Shown here: positions 10,273 through 22,216 of the stretch, piece after piece | Position numbering within the stretch: the stretch's first letter is position 1 | Layout of the letters: every line of letters starts with the position of its first letter | Origin: Elymus sibiricus | Taxonomy: Eukaryota; Streptophyta; Magnoliopsida; Poales; Poaceae | Assembly (NCBI GenBank): GCA_039707655.1 | Contig: CM077668.1 | Span: forward strand, 70,263,086 to 70,327,085 | DNA length: 64,000 bases | Direction: 5' to 3' | The notes under the pieces: model-generated | The model's database searches: none | Seen by the model: the letters and a program-made list of their open reading frames with translations, nothing else | What the model was told of the DNA's origin: nothing | Made by a program: the position numbers and the translations under genes

Positions 10273-11945
10273 TGATGTCTACTACGCAACTTTATTCTTG
10301 TAGACTCTATTGGGCCTCCAAGCGCAGAGTTTTGTAGGACAGCAGCAAATTTCCCTCAAGTGGATGACCTAAGGTTTATCAATCTGTGGGAGGTATAGGA
10401 TGAAGATGGTCTCTCTCAAACAACCCTGCAATCAAATACAAAAAATCTCTTGTGTCCCCAACAAACCCAATACAATGGTAAATTGTATAGGTGCACTAGT
10501 TCGGCGAAGAGATGGTGATACAAGTGTAGTATGGATAGTAGATATAGGTTTTTGTAGTCTGAAATAATAAAAATAGCAAGGTAGCAAGTAACAAAAGTGA
10601 GCACAAACGGTATTGCAATGCTTAGAAACAAGGCCTAGGGTTCAGACTTTCACTAGTGCAATCTCTCAACAGTGCTAACATAATTGAATCATATAACAAT
10701 CCCTCAACGTGCGATAGAGAATCACTCGAAAGTTCTTATCTAGCGGAGAACATAAGAAGAAATTGTTGTAGGGTACGAAACCACCTCAAAGTTATCCTTT
10801 CCGATCAATCTATTGAGCCATCCCTATAAGTGTCACAAACAGCCCTAGAGTTCGTACTAAAATAACACCATATGATACGCATCAACCAACTCTAATGTCA
10901 CCTAGATACTCCAATGTCACCACAAGTATCCGTGAGTTGATTATTCAATATGCATCAAACAACTTCAGATTCATAATATTCAATCCACACAAAGAACTTC
11001 AAAGAGTACCCCAAAGTTTCTATCGGAGAAAGAAGGATGAAAACGTGTACCAACCCATATGCCTAGATTACCCCAAGGTCACGGGAATCCGCAAGTTGAT
11101 TACCAAAACATACATCAAGTGACTCAATAGAATACCCCATTGTCACCACGGGTATCCACATGCAAGACATATATCAAGTGTTCTCAAATCCAAAATATTC
11201 AATCTGATAATAATGAAACCTCAAAGGGAAAGACTCAATTCATCACAACAAGATAGAGAGGGAAGAAACACCATATGATCCAACTATATTAACAAAGTTC
11301 GCGGTACATCAAGATCGTGCCAAATCAAGAACACGAGAGAGAGAGAGAGAGAGAGAGATCAAACACATAGCTACTGGTACATACCCTCAGCCCCGAGGGT
11401 GAACTACTCCCTCCTCGTCATGGAGACCGTCGGGATGATGAAGATGGCCTCCGGTGATGATTTCCCCCTCCGGCAGGGTGCCGGAAAAGACCTCCAGATG
11501 GGATCTCTTCGGAACAGAAGGTTGCGGCGGCGGGGTCGAAGTTCTAGGTTTATTTCTGGGGGTTTCTCTATTTATAAGAATTTTCATCGTTGGAATCACG
11601 TGAAAAGGAGTTACGAGGGGCCCACAAGGCAACCCCACGCCCCCCCCCCCCCAGGGCGCGCCGAGTTGCCTTGTCGCCACCTCGTGGGTCTTCTGGTCCT
11701 CCCACGAAGCTTCGGGGGTCTCTTATGTTCCAAAAAAATCCTCAAAAAGTTTCGTCGCGTTTGGACTTCGTTTGGTATGGATTTTCTGGAAAACCAAAAA
11801 CAAGCAGAAAACAGCAATTGGCACTGGGCACTAGGTTAATATGTTAGCCCATGAAAATCATATAAAAGTGCACCAAAACCATATAAAATTATTGTAAACA
11901 TGGCATGAATACTTCATAAATTATAGATACATTGGAGACGTATCA
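10273..11945 (-). mobile_element. 5' LTR of element B
   Basis: The LTR is 1673 bp; on the minus strand it starts TGATACGTCTCCAATG at 11945 and ends GTAGACATCA at 10273. It carries a (GA)n run at 11335-11358 and a hairpin with stems ACAAGGCAAC (11624-11633) and GTTGCCTTGT (11665-11674) around a GGCGCGCC. The right edge abuts element C, so 11946-11950 (gattg) should be one copy of the target duplication. Confidence 0.85.
11335..11358. repeat. (GA)n microsatellite
   Basis: Twelve GA units lie inside the B LTR. Confidence 0.95.
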
Positions 11946-12194
11946 GATTGCTCCTTAGTATGTGACTCCTCCATTGCTCCAATTAGTTTTTGCTTTAGTG
12001 GATTATATTTTGCTTATTTTGCTACTATTGGTGACACTGAAAATGAGCTTGCATGTTGAATTTAGTTGGTTCTAAGTAGTTTGGATGCTTGATATAGCCT
12101 CTAGGCACTTGTATGAGTAGTTGCTATCAATCTTGTTAAGTTTTGTTAACATCTTTTTGTGATCCAAAAATTTCAGAAATTTTCTCTTAGGGAA

Positions 12195-13064
12195 ATGAAC
12201 TTCTTCAGGAGGAGTTCTTCAAGGAGAAGGTCCTCGAAAGGATCGTCGAGCCAAAGCTCGACACGTCAAGCGTATATTGAACCACGGGCAAGTTCGATGC
12301 GAGGTGCTAAAGCAAATTCGTGTCAGTGGCCGTGCGACACCTTCATGATAGGTGCTGGCATTAAGGAAGAATTTGATTAATATATTGAGAATGCCGACCT
12401 AACCGCCTTCGTCACAGATAAGTGCACACAACATTACCATCTCACCCATTCATTCACTCAAAATTTTAAATATCATTCTTCAAATTCTAGAGTTTTATTC
12501 GACCTCTATGAGTGCTCATATAGTATGTCTCTAGAAGAATTTTGTGATGCATGCAAAATTCCGTATTGAGGTTCGCTTGCCGAACCACGGAAAGCTGATT
12601 ATGAGACATTTCTTAGTGGTCTTTGCAATGGTTAAGATAGGGGTGTGACACAAGCTAGAATAAAAAGCATTCATTTTCCCGCTATTCGCTACTTTGCAAC
12701 TTTTAATGGGAGATGTATTGTTGGTAAGCATGACTGTAGCGCACTGTGTGCCCCTGATTTGAGCATTATTCACGCTACCTTAACTGGCAGCAGACATTAT
12801 AACCTTGGGGCAATTGTTGCACGTCGGTTGAACCGAAACGCGGATAACGGTAATTTGTATTGAGGAATTTATGCCTCCCGCGTAGCTACAAAACTTGGGG
12901 TCTCTCCCAGACCCAATGATCCCATATTACATGATAAGTACTTAAACTTTGAGGCGATGCAATGCCACGAGTTTATTAAATACGAGACTCACAAATATGA
13001 CTATAACTTGGTATTCGATAAATACCGTGATGTCTCTGTTATTTTGCCTGTGCCTGGTCTCTAA
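12195..13064 (+). pseudogene. Decayed Athila ORF1-like gene after pol in element C
   Basis: One frame from ATG at 12195 stays homologous in style over about 290 codons but is broken by several in-frame stops (near 12378, 12567, 12634 and 12861). It resembles the plant Athila ORF1-like proteins placed between pol and the 3' LTR. Typical features are a Ser/Arg-rich start, then 'SIHFPAIRYFATFNGRC' and 'NLGAIVARRLNRN' segments. The role of the family is uncertain (env-like position). The stops show that this copy is inactive. Confidence 0.65.
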
Positions 13065-15315
13065 CAAACAAAGGTGTTTTGTCTATGAGTATGAGGCCCA
13101 TGAGTACAATGAGAGAATGTAGGTTGCCCGTCTTGCTGAGGAGGCAGCACTGAATGCCACTCCGAGTTATCATTATGACTACTATCCCGACCAGCGTTGG
13201 TGATCACCAAGTTAGGCCAAAAGCCTAAGCTTGGAGGAGTACGTATTTCTCACCGACATTACATTCATGCATCACACATTCATTCCAGTTGTCGGTGTTC
13301 ATCCTCATTGTATATCCATGTTAGTTTTATTTTGCTTTTCTTTTGTGTGTTCGAAAAACTTTGAAAATCCAAAAATATTTCTCGCTTCTTTTCAGTTTTT
13401 CTTTCTCATTTAATTAGTTCGTAGTATTAAAAGAAAACCCCAAAAGATTTCTCGTTTCTTCTTTTGTTTTTTGTTAGGAGTTCTTCGATGTAAATAGTTT
13501 TCTTGTTTTTTGTTTTTCTTCTTTTAGTTCGCTTTCTTCAAAAAAACTAAAACTCCAAAAAAAATCAGTGTGTTTCTCTGAAATTCTTTTCTTTCGTTGA
13601 GTCGTCGTATGGAGAAGACTATGCCAGAATTGTTGAATGGCCCTCATATGCTTTGTTGTTAATCTAACGAAGAGCCAATATTACCTTGTCTTCTCCTTTG
13701 AATAAATTGTTGCAGATTTCAGCTTAGTCCACGGCACACTTGCACTATTATTATTTTCATATCATTCAGCGATGCAAGTGAAAGGCAATAATGACAATAA
13801 TTTGATGAAGTGACTGCGGCAAAGAAAGGCTGGTATGAACTCTTCTTGTTTTTGTTTTTGTAAATATGTTTAACTCAGTATCCATGATTCAGCATATTAT
13901 GAGTAAACATGTTTGTGATGACAATTAGAGATTATAGTTGCTCATGCCATGCTTAAGTAGCTAGGAGTGGATAATGATTTATCTTGAATGTCAACATGCA
14001 CTAAAATGGTTATGATATAGTATGTTAGTATGGTATCCTCCTCTAAATAATTCAAGTGGCTTGACTAGGCACATGTTCACACATGTAGTTAAACCAATAC
14101 AGCCTTCATGATATTTATGTTCAGGGTGTTTATATCCTACTCATGCTCGTAGCCAATGTTAAATATTCGCAATGCATGATTATGACCGTTGTCGCTCTCT
14201 AGTTGGTCTCTTCTCAATCTATTTGCCAGCCTTCGCCTGTACTAAGCGGAAATACTACTTGTGCATCAAAAATCCTTAAACCCAAAGTTGTTCCAGATGA
14301 GTCCACCATATCTACCTATATACAGTATTACCCTGCCGTTCCAAGTAAATTTGCATGTGCCACCTCTAATCATTCAAATAATCATTTGTTTTGTGTGCTC
14401 GTACCACTCATGGAGTGATGGGGCGTTCAATATCTTCCATGCTAAGCGGGTTATTCTCATGACGGGTGTTTATTCACTTGTCATTGCACGAGAGAGGCTG
14501 GTAATTGGGATGCCCGGTCCTATAATCAAAAACAAAGAAAAATATAATAAAACAAACTCCCGGGGAAAGTTGATTGTTTGGAGGGCACCCATGAATTCGG
14601 CTAGCCATGGCTTGAGTTTGTATAATTGAGGGGGAGTAAACCTTTACCTTTCCGCTTGGGAACCGCCGATAATGTGTTTAGCATGGAAGATATTGAAATC
14701 CTTTATCGTGACATTGACAGGAAAAGCACAGCACTCAAAATTGTATTCATCTCTGATTTTAGCTTCGAGCTCTGGCACCTCTGCAAATCCCTGCTTCCCT
14801 CTGCGAAGGGCCTATCTATTTACTTTCATGTTATTTACTTTTATTGTTGAGTCATCACCTTCTTATTCAAAGCACCAATCCTGAGAGCGCTATTGTCATT
14901 CTTAGTTTAACATGCATTGAGTCTAGTTAATGTTGGATATGAGCATGACTGGATCTTTTCTACCCTGAGTTACAATGTTTAGTCACTGCTTGAACTTCAG
15001 AGGTGCTCTGCATTTATGTTTTGCGGTCTCAGAAAGGGCTAGCGAGATACCCTGTTATCATATTATATCATGATTGTTTTGACAAATTGTTGGTATTGGA
15101 GATATGTTATTATTGCTCGCTAGTTGATTATGCCATTGATATGAGTAAATATGAATTCTAAGTGTTATCATTCACATGGTTAGTTCATGATCTTTGCTGA
15201 AAACTTGGTTACTATTTAAGCTTATATACGGATACAAGAACAAAAGAGTTCGTAAAAGTTTTTCTTTATCACTTTCAGTTTGTCAACTGAATTGCTTGAG
15301 GACAAGCAATGAGTT
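13065..15315 (+). other. Noncoding 3' region of element C
   Basis: This is about 2.2 kb with no supported gene. It contains segments related to A's 3' region, for example 'cgaagggcctacctttt' at 2821 and 'cgaagggcctatctattt' at 14803. T-rich runs occupy 13370-13600. Confidence 0.7.
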
Positions 15316-16730
15316 AAGCTTGGGGGAGTTGATATGTCTCCATCGTATCTACTTTTCCAAACACTTTTGCTCTTGTTTTGGACTGTAATTTCCATGATTT
15401 GAATGAAACTAACCCAGACTGACGCTGTTTTCAGCAAAACTACCTTGGTGTTATTTTTTGTGCAGAAATAAAAGTTCTCGGAATCGGACGAAACTTTCTG
15501 GAGATTTTTTATTGAATATATAAAAAATACTAGAACGAAGATCCACCAGAGGGGGGCCACCAGTTGCTCACAAGGCAACAGGGCGCGCCTACCCCCCCCC
15601 CCCAGATCGCGCCCTGATGCCTTGTGGGGCCCACGAGGCTCCGTCTGACCTAATTCCAGCGCTATAAATTATGTTTCCCCGATAAAAATGTAAGAGAAGA
15701 AGTTTCATCATGTTTTACGATACGGAGCCGCCGCCACCTCATGTTCTTCATCGAGAGGGCTGTTCTGGAGTCCATTCGGGGCTCTGGAAAGGGTATTCGT
15801 CGCCATCATCATCACCAACCCTTCTTCATCAACAACTTCATGATGCTCACCACCGGGAGTGAGTAATTCCTTCATAGGGTTGCTGGACGATGATGGAGTT
15901 GGATGAGATTTGTCATGTAATCGAGTCAATTTGTTAGGGCTTGATCCCTAGTATTCACTATGTTCTGAGATTGATGTTGCTATGACTTTGCTATGCTTAA
16001 TTCTTGTCACTAGGGCCCGAGTGCCATGATTTCAGATCTGAACCTATTATGTTTTTATGAATATATGTGTGTTTTGGATCCTATCTTGCAAGTTGTATGC
16101 ACCTATTACGTGTTATGATCTGCAGACCCCAAAGTACAACAATTGGGATTCACTCCGGTGATGACCGTAGTATGAGGAATTCATATATTCACTATGTGTT
16201 AATGCTTTGTTCTGGTTCTCTATTAAAAGGAGGCCTTAATATCCCTTAGTTTCCCTATGGACCCCGCTATCACGGGAGGGTAGGACAAAAGATGTCATGC
16301 ACGTTCTTACTATAAGCACGTATGACTAATGACTATATAGGGAATACATGCCTACATTACATTGATGAATTGGAGCTATTGTGTATCGCTCTAGGTTGTG
16401 ACTGTTACATGATGAATGTTATCCAACGCAATTATCCATCGCTGATCCAATGCCTACGCTTTTCTCATATTGATCTTTGCTAAGTTACTTTTGTTGCTGC
16501 TACTGTTACTGTTCCTGTTACTATTGCTACTGTTACCGCTGCTATCAAATCATATTACTGTGCTACTAAACAATTTGTTGCAGATATTTAGTTCTCCAGA
16601 TGTGGTTGAATTGACAACTCAACTGCTAAGCTCGTAAATATTCTTTGGCTCCCCTTGTGTCGAATCAATAAATTTGGGTGAAATACTACCCTCAAAGACT
16701 GTTGCGATCCCCTATACTTGTGGGTTATCA
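15316..16730 (+). mobile_element. Polypurine tract and 3' LTR of element C
   Basis: The tract AAGCTTGGGGGAG (15317-15329) is followed by a 1401-bp LTR starting TGATATGTCTCC at 15330 and ending GTGGGTTATCA at 16730. It holds a hairpin with stems CACAAGGCA (15569-15577) and TGCCTTGTG (15618-15626). Confidence 0.85.
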
Positions 16731-18129
16731 GGTCATGTCATGATGATGTAGACAGGCCACTTGATTGGCCAGTTTGATCACAACCGAGGTTCCCTCCCGA
16801 GCCCGGGTCCTCGGGCGCCAGTTGTATCGCTTCCTTGGAGGTGCAGGCGAGAACGGGATGACAAGACCCGCCCAAGGAGGATCTTCGAGGGGCACGTTGG
16901 GTAGTTATAGAACCACTCCTCTTGCCACTTTTCATTTGAATCCTCTAGTGTGTTATCAAGGTATCTGGACCCAGCAAGTCTACAGATCTCGGCCCCGCCA
17001 CACTCCAATAGCGTGCCTCCTCGGGTGCGCGGTACTACGCAGAAATATTTACACCACAGAACGAAATGTGCCTAGCATCCTAGGAAGGCTTCGCATAAAG
17101 TGACATAACATGCTACATGGAGGATTGAATTGGGGGAAAGGTGGTCTAGTTGAAGGCCGTAAAAATGCAGCAAGCCCCTCAAGAAGGGGTGGATTGGAAA
17201 GTCGAGGCTCCTAATAAGGAAGGGAACAAAGCATACCCGCTCGTTCTCCCGAGGGTTGGGGTGGCGGTCATGAGCGAAATTGCCATCAAGGGCGACCAGT
17301 CTGGCGCGGGCGAAAGCTACTTGTGGCGGAGTCAGATATCCCAACGCGAAAAGTCGATCCGGTTGTCCTTGAGTCACAGAGCAGCTCTTCCACGAGTTGG
17401 CCACTAGAACGTGAAGATGAGGCGGCCATGGAGGCCGGTTCCTTCGTACGGCGACGGTTGGATGTCTCGCTCTAGATAAACAGAGGTGGAGGGAGACGCG
17501 AGAGTTTGGATGAAGGCCGGCGATGGGGGATGTAAATTATTTTCGCCTTGCGGCCACGACCTTTTGATACGGAGTTTTCTCGCGAAGCAGCGACAGGACA
17601 CTCGAGTCCTGCAGCGGTAAAACCACGAGTTCCCCATGCGACCTGCAATAAGCCCACACAGGAATCGAGGGGGCAGTTAATTGCGCCAGTATGCATGCCT
17701 TGGGGCGCGCTAACTTTACTAATTGGACGTGTCGATGGTGGGGCCTCGAGTCGCGCCTACACGCTATGATGACCCTTGATGTGATGATACGCCCGGACGA
17801 TAAATTGATATGTCAAAACTGTCAGCACAAGGCTGGGCCACCGGCCATGAGCGGGAATACTTCGTCGCTAAGGCAGCGATGCGCGGGAAACACCTCCGGT
17901 CCGAGGAATAACTTGAGAACGATGAAAAACTCTTATCAAAGAGCAACGAAATTTAGAGGGGCTCCTCGGATGCCCGAGGTGGACACACTTCGGCCAGACT
18001 TGACCAACTTTCAAGAGCAGGGGAAGGACTTGATGTACCAGTTTCCAAGGCCAATGGCCGAAGAGAAAGGAACAACTCGGAAGAACCGAAGAGCATCCTC
18101 GACTTGAAGACTGGTTCAGGGGCTACTAA
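16731..18129 (+). mobile_element. Internal remnant of LTR element D
   Basis: About 1.4 kb of GC-balanced sequence between the end of C and the D LTR has no intact gene. Short open frames (for example 17691-18107) show no recognisable domain. It ends with a purine-rich stretch (ggttcaggggctactaa) at the LTR edge. Confidence 0.5.
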
Positions 18130-18592
18130 TGGTGTTCTGGATTAGGGGGTGCTTACCACGTTATCTCTCAGCCTGGTGGGTCAAGCCAAGGACCCCCATG
18201 ACGGTTTATCGGTGGGTCACGTTCGTTGGGCCCAGAGGCACCAAGATGGAAACTTTCGAAGACTTGGCGCCTACTCCAAGACTTAGAAGTCATCTACACC
18301 ACGATTATCTTATACACAACTGACCTATGTGTAAACCCTAGATTCCCCCGGTACATATGTAAACCAAGGGGTAGGGCTCATAGACGACAGACTCATACAC
18401 ACACAATCTCATGGTAGATCAACTTGTACTTTGTACTCCCTCGAAATCAATATAATCAAAGCAGAACGTAGGGCATTATCTCTTCGAGAGAGCCTGAACC
18501 TGGGTAAAATATTGTGTCTCTGTTACCATCGTACCAAGGCTGCTTGTTCAAGACCCCCTACCCAAGATCTACTGGATTTGACTCCATCACCA
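18130..18592 (+). mobile_element. Short LTR of unclassified element D
   Basis: The LTR is 463 bp, starting TGGTGTTCTGGATTAGGGGG and ending ACTCCATCACCA, giving inverted ends TGGTG...CACCA. The start, the 'aaccctagattcccccggt' segment and the 'acctgggtaaaata' and 'gaccccctacccaagatct' segments match a common Triticeae LTR layout I recognise, although the family name is uncertain. Confidence 0.65.
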
Positions 18593-19251
18593 TTGGCAGC
18601 ACGGGCAGGACCTTAGAAGATAGAGGAGAACGTCATGTGCAGATTTTTTGTGTGGTCTTATCGTCGTCGTGATGTGTAACTTACATATTGGTATGTACAA
18701 AAATTCAACATTTCAAATAAACATGATCATATGCCAGGTTGGATTTTTGGATCGGGCTTCAAAACGTCTGACCCCCAAACTCCAAGCCCAAGCCCAACCC
18801 AAAGCCCGAAAATATGTCTCTTCTCAAGACCAAGTCTGGCCCGAACACAAGCCCGGAGCCCGAAAAACCTAGCCCGAATGCTATTTTTCTGTGCTTCCAT
18901 GTGTAAGCCAGGCCCGAATCCCAAAAGCCCGGCCTGAAAAGTTGAAAATCAAAGCCCAAGCCCGGCCCGAATATCCTTTCAAGGTGCAAAACAAAGGCTG
19001 AGCCCGGCCCGAGTGGTAAACTCAGCCTGACCCGGGTTTTTCGGGTCTGGCTGCCCATGATCTTGTTTTGTTTCAAACAGGTCCTTATAAAAAGGAAGTG
19101 TAGATAATTAAAATTCATTTATTTTCATCTGATCTCTTCATGCATCTACCACACGTACATATACATAATGAAATATAATAACTACACAAAATTAAGTTCA
19201 ACTGTACGCAGCAACACGTAGGTACTCGCTGACAGCACGGCACCATATATA
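18593..19251. repeat. Spacer with GCCCGA-type low-complexity repeats
   Basis: From about 18757 to 19050 the sequence is dominated by variants of 'agcccga' and 'gcccggcccg', which produce spurious Gly/Pro-rich frames. No gene is supported. Confidence 0.65.
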
Positions 19252-19258
19252 TCTCTAC

Positions 19259-19261
<3 letters not shown>

Positions 19262-19331
<70 letters not shown>

Positions 19332-19362
19332 TAATAATAATAATAATATAATATAATAATAA
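19262..19362. repeat. (TA)n and (TAA)n microsatellite
   Basis: About 32 TA units to 19325 are followed by (TAA)n variants, starting 10 bases inside the presumed Helitron 5' end. Confidence 0.95.
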
Positions 19363-19544
19363 AAGGGCTATTGCTTCTTGCTCCCTAATCTTCGTCCGTC
19401 CCGTACGGTCCGTACGAAACGCCGTTCGAACAGAGAAAAATTCCTACGTTGTTCTAAGCCTGTATGCCCCAACCAGCTAGCATGGGCCTCAGCCCATCAA
19501 ACAAATCTGGCAGCCAGAGGAGGCAAAAAAGTTTTCGCGAGAAA

Positions 19545-19606
19545 GACAGATCGAACTCACAACCAACAATTGAGATCAGAAGGACGTCCAACTGAGCTAC
19601 CCATGA
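19545..19606 (-). other. tRNA-like module (A box and B box) in the Helitron 5' region
   Basis: On the minus strand TAGCTCAGTTGG (19599-19588) precedes GAGTTCGATC (19558-19549). This is the arrangement of pol III A and B boxes in a tRNA. No complete cloverleaf or discriminator is seen, so it is a tRNA-derived remnant and not a tRNA gene. Confidence 0.6.
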
Positions 19607-21133
19607 CTCTATGCAAAAAAGAGGGTTTGGTCGACTATTACAATAATCCCACCTCGCTACCTTGCACTCAAATAAACCAATTTAAATACGGCTGCAAGTT
19701 CAAATCAATAAACCGATTGAGATCAATATAGGGAAGGGTGGGCAAAAGAATTAAAACTGAGGAAGAAGATGGATGGATGATGACCCAATGAGAAAAAAGA
19801 TATGCCGCATCTCAACAGGAGGAATATGGATGGATATATGACCGTATATGAGGGGAAAATACATGCCGCTGGTGAGCAGGCAACGGCTGCTGCGAGGTCC
19901 GGTCATCCGGACAACGAAGCCTCCAAGAAGCACCCCCGTGCTGGAGGGGTTGTGCTGTAGTACGCCATGGCCGCCGCCGAGCGCGTGTGAGGTAGCTGCC
20001 GTCCATGGTGCGGGGCTGCGGACGCCATGGGCCGGTCTTTCAACGCGCTCAAAGTAAATAATGACTCTGACGGGGACGACGGGATGCAGCAAAAAAGGGC
20101 CATGGGATCAAAGTGGATTTTCAGGAAAACGTGATAGGGCAGCAGCACCGCGAAAATGCCTAACGGCGGACGAGCACTATGAGGACTTTTATCCAGTCCG
20201 TCCGTTTTACACATTGGCCAGCTTCATCACGGTATTTGCGGGAGCTGTCCCCCTCGTAGACCATTCCCGCCCACGTATTCTGGTTGCCAGCGATGGCGTT
20301 GTAGCGACAGAATCTAGCCCTGTGTTGATGTACCAGGTACACTCGAGCACGCGCATGCAGCAAAAAGTGGGTCGCCCATATGGGCAGCTGTTCGCCCTCA
20401 CACGTGAGCCATTTCCAGTAATATCCCGTCATTGTTATGGTACAGTGTGTACAGTTAATACTTCATTAACAGCCCATTAGCGGCAGATGGACCAGCTTCA
20501 ATCAAAGACCACCAGCTTTTGTGCCTCGGTAATCTGCCACCCAGGTCCTCCATGACTAGTGTGTACAGTTAATACGTCATTAACAATCACACTTAATCAT
20601 AATTAGTGCTCCATTCTGGACCTGCTCACCCATGATTTTGTGCCTCAGTAATTAATCATGTAGTTTGTTTTCACCAGCTGTACCGTGTAATTTGTTGGTT
20701 AGGTCCGTGGATGTGAAGATTCGCGGTGGGCCGGATGGAACAGCTGCCATCACACTGTTTTCGTCACGTCTCGACGTGCAAAAAGTTGCCTGATGGTCCA
20801 TCACACATCAATTCTATCCAGCGGTCTAGTCATCTCACGCAATTACTGCATCTGCGCCCAGTTCATCTTCTCCAACCATCCTCCTCCCACCCACCCACGC
20901 ACCAGAGAGGCAGGAAGGGCGAGGCCGCGACCTAGGAGGTAGAACTCCATGGCCACGCACAGGAGCTGACATCCCCGGCCGGAAGCGCTCAACTTACGCT
21001 TTGCCCTCTCACCGACCTGCTCCGCTCCAATCCAAGGCAGCCGCACCAAAGGTACGAACAGCCTCAGTTTCACGCCATTAGTACTGATTTAGTTGTTCTT
21101 CATCAATCTCAATCGTGTTCGTGCAAATAGGTA
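19607..21133. other. Intergenic sequence before the 360-aa ORF
   Basis: No gene is supported. A segment 'tgtgtacagttaata-ttcattaac' occurs at 20446 and again at 20560. Bases 20870-21133 look like the promoter and 5' leader of the next ORF. Confidence 0.5.
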
Positions 21134-22216
21134 ATGGTTTTTGTTGGGATGGATACCCTTTTCGCCGCCGATGAATCCGCAAGAGTGGTGAACCAAGAGC
21201 CAGTCAGCGAGGTTTCGCCAGATGAGTTGGATAGTGATGGCGATTGTTCTGGTGGTGATGGTGGATCCAGCGGTCCACCAGGAACACCATCAATTACGTC
21301 TAGGTTATCTTTGCTCAAGCTAGGTTCTGTTATTTCCAAGTTTTCAGACTTCAAGAAACAACTAGTCAGAGAAATAGGATTCGATGGGTTGCTTCAGATT
21401 AAGTCATGGCAAAAGATAAATCTTAAGTACAGCGCTTACCTCATGGATAGAGTAGATGTTGACAACAACGTGATCAACCTGGAAGGCCAGGGCATGCTTG
21501 AGCTTACAGACGAGTCAGTTCACTCTGTTTTTGCAATACCACGCGGTGAGCTAGCAATTGGTCCTGAAGGTGTCGAACCGTCTGAAGCTTGCATTGAATA
21601 TACACGTTTCGCAGCTAGCATCAATGACAAAGGCACACACAGCTTGAAGGCAGCAGAGGCATACCTGATACGGGACATCACAGCCAACTCTAGAAAAATT
21701 GACATGGAGTGTTTCAAAATTGCATTCGTCATCTTCGTAGTTGGCCATGTTCTTGCTCCATCAGCCAAACATGATTACATAACAATAGATTTCTGGGCTG
21801 CTTTGAGTGATGTTGGCAAAATCCGAAAATGGAACTGGTGCGGCTACCTTCTGAAACATCTGTTCCATGCTGTAAGGAAATTCAAGTCAGATGCTGTAAG
21901 GAAATTTAAAGGAGTTCGTTACATTTTCGGCAACGTCAACCATCTCAATCACAGCACGCTCAACTGGTCCTTGCCCAAGCACACTGGCCTGAGGTCACGA
22001 AAGGCATTATTTGTGCGAACAGCAGGAAATTCAGTTATGATTACTATTTTTGCAATCCTAGCGCAAACCTCGTCGGCTGCGGTGCAAAGAGAAGCCGATG
22101 CATTGGACACGCTGTCGCCCCCGACGCCATGCACTGCACCACCTTGCTGCAAGTTGCAAATCACAAAAGTTAACTCAAAACACTCTCGTATATTGCTAAC
22201 AGGAGAAACACATTAG
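21134..22216 (+). CDS. Uncharacterised grass-type protein, 360 aa
   Basis: This is one uninterrupted exon from ATG at 21134. The N-terminal 50 residues are acidic and Gly/Ser-rich. Residues about 75-135 contain 'VREIGFDGLLQIKSW', 'LKYSAYLMDRVDVD' and 'SVHSVFAIPRGELAIGP'. I associate this pattern with a large grass family of unknown function often linked to Ulp1-like protease genes and mobile DNA (recognition tentative). Residues 242-260 contain a short duplication of HAVRKFKSD/DAVRKFKG. No protease or transposase core follows, so the gene may be truncated or have further unrecognised exons. It lies tail-to-tail with the FAR1-like gene, inside the candidate Helitron. Confidence 0.55.
   Translation: MVFVGMDTLFAADESARVVNQEPVSEVSPDELDSDGDCSGGDGGSSGPPGTPSITSRLSLLKLGSVISKFSDFKKQLVREIGFDGLLQIKSWQKINLKYSAYLMDRVDVDNNVINLEGQGMLELTDESVHSVFAIPRGELAIGPEGVEPSEACIEYTRFAASINDKGTHSLKAAEAYLIRDITANSRKIDMECFKIAFVIFVVGHVLAPSAKHDYITIDFWAALSDVGKIRKWNWCGYLLKHLFHAVRKFKSDAVRKFKGVRYIFGNVNHLNHSTLNWSLPKHTGLRSRKALFVRTAGNSVMITIFAILAQTSSAAVQREADALDTLSPPTPCTAPPCCKLQITKVNSKHSRILLTGETH

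Larger units (their letters stand above)
6694..11945 (-). mobile_element. Gypsy-type LTR element B, antisense, interrupted by A
   Basis: Read on the minus strand it has a 5' LTR (11945 to 10273), a primer-binding site of tRNA-Asp type, one ORF, tandem repeats of about 730 bp and a 3' noncoding segment like that of element A. That segment stops at 6694, where A is inserted. No gag protease, reverse transcriptase or integrase is visible in the 3.6 kb of internal sequence. B is either a non-autonomous derivative or has its pol elsewhere beyond A. Its 3' LTR must lie left of the window. Confidence 0.75.
11946..16730 (+). mobile_element. Athila-like gypsy element C, 3' part
   Basis: The visible part runs from the B insertion point through a decayed ORF, a noncoding 3' region, a polypurine tract and the 3' LTR. 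The upstream half with gag-pol lies on the other side of the nested insertions, outside the window. Confidence 0.8.

Noticed and set aside
18727..19118. Gly/Pro-rich frames that look structural
   Set aside because: They are translations of 'gcccga' low-complexity repeats.
19545..19606. A functional tRNA gene
   Set aside because: Only the A and B boxes are convincing; acceptor and anticodon stems could not be paired.
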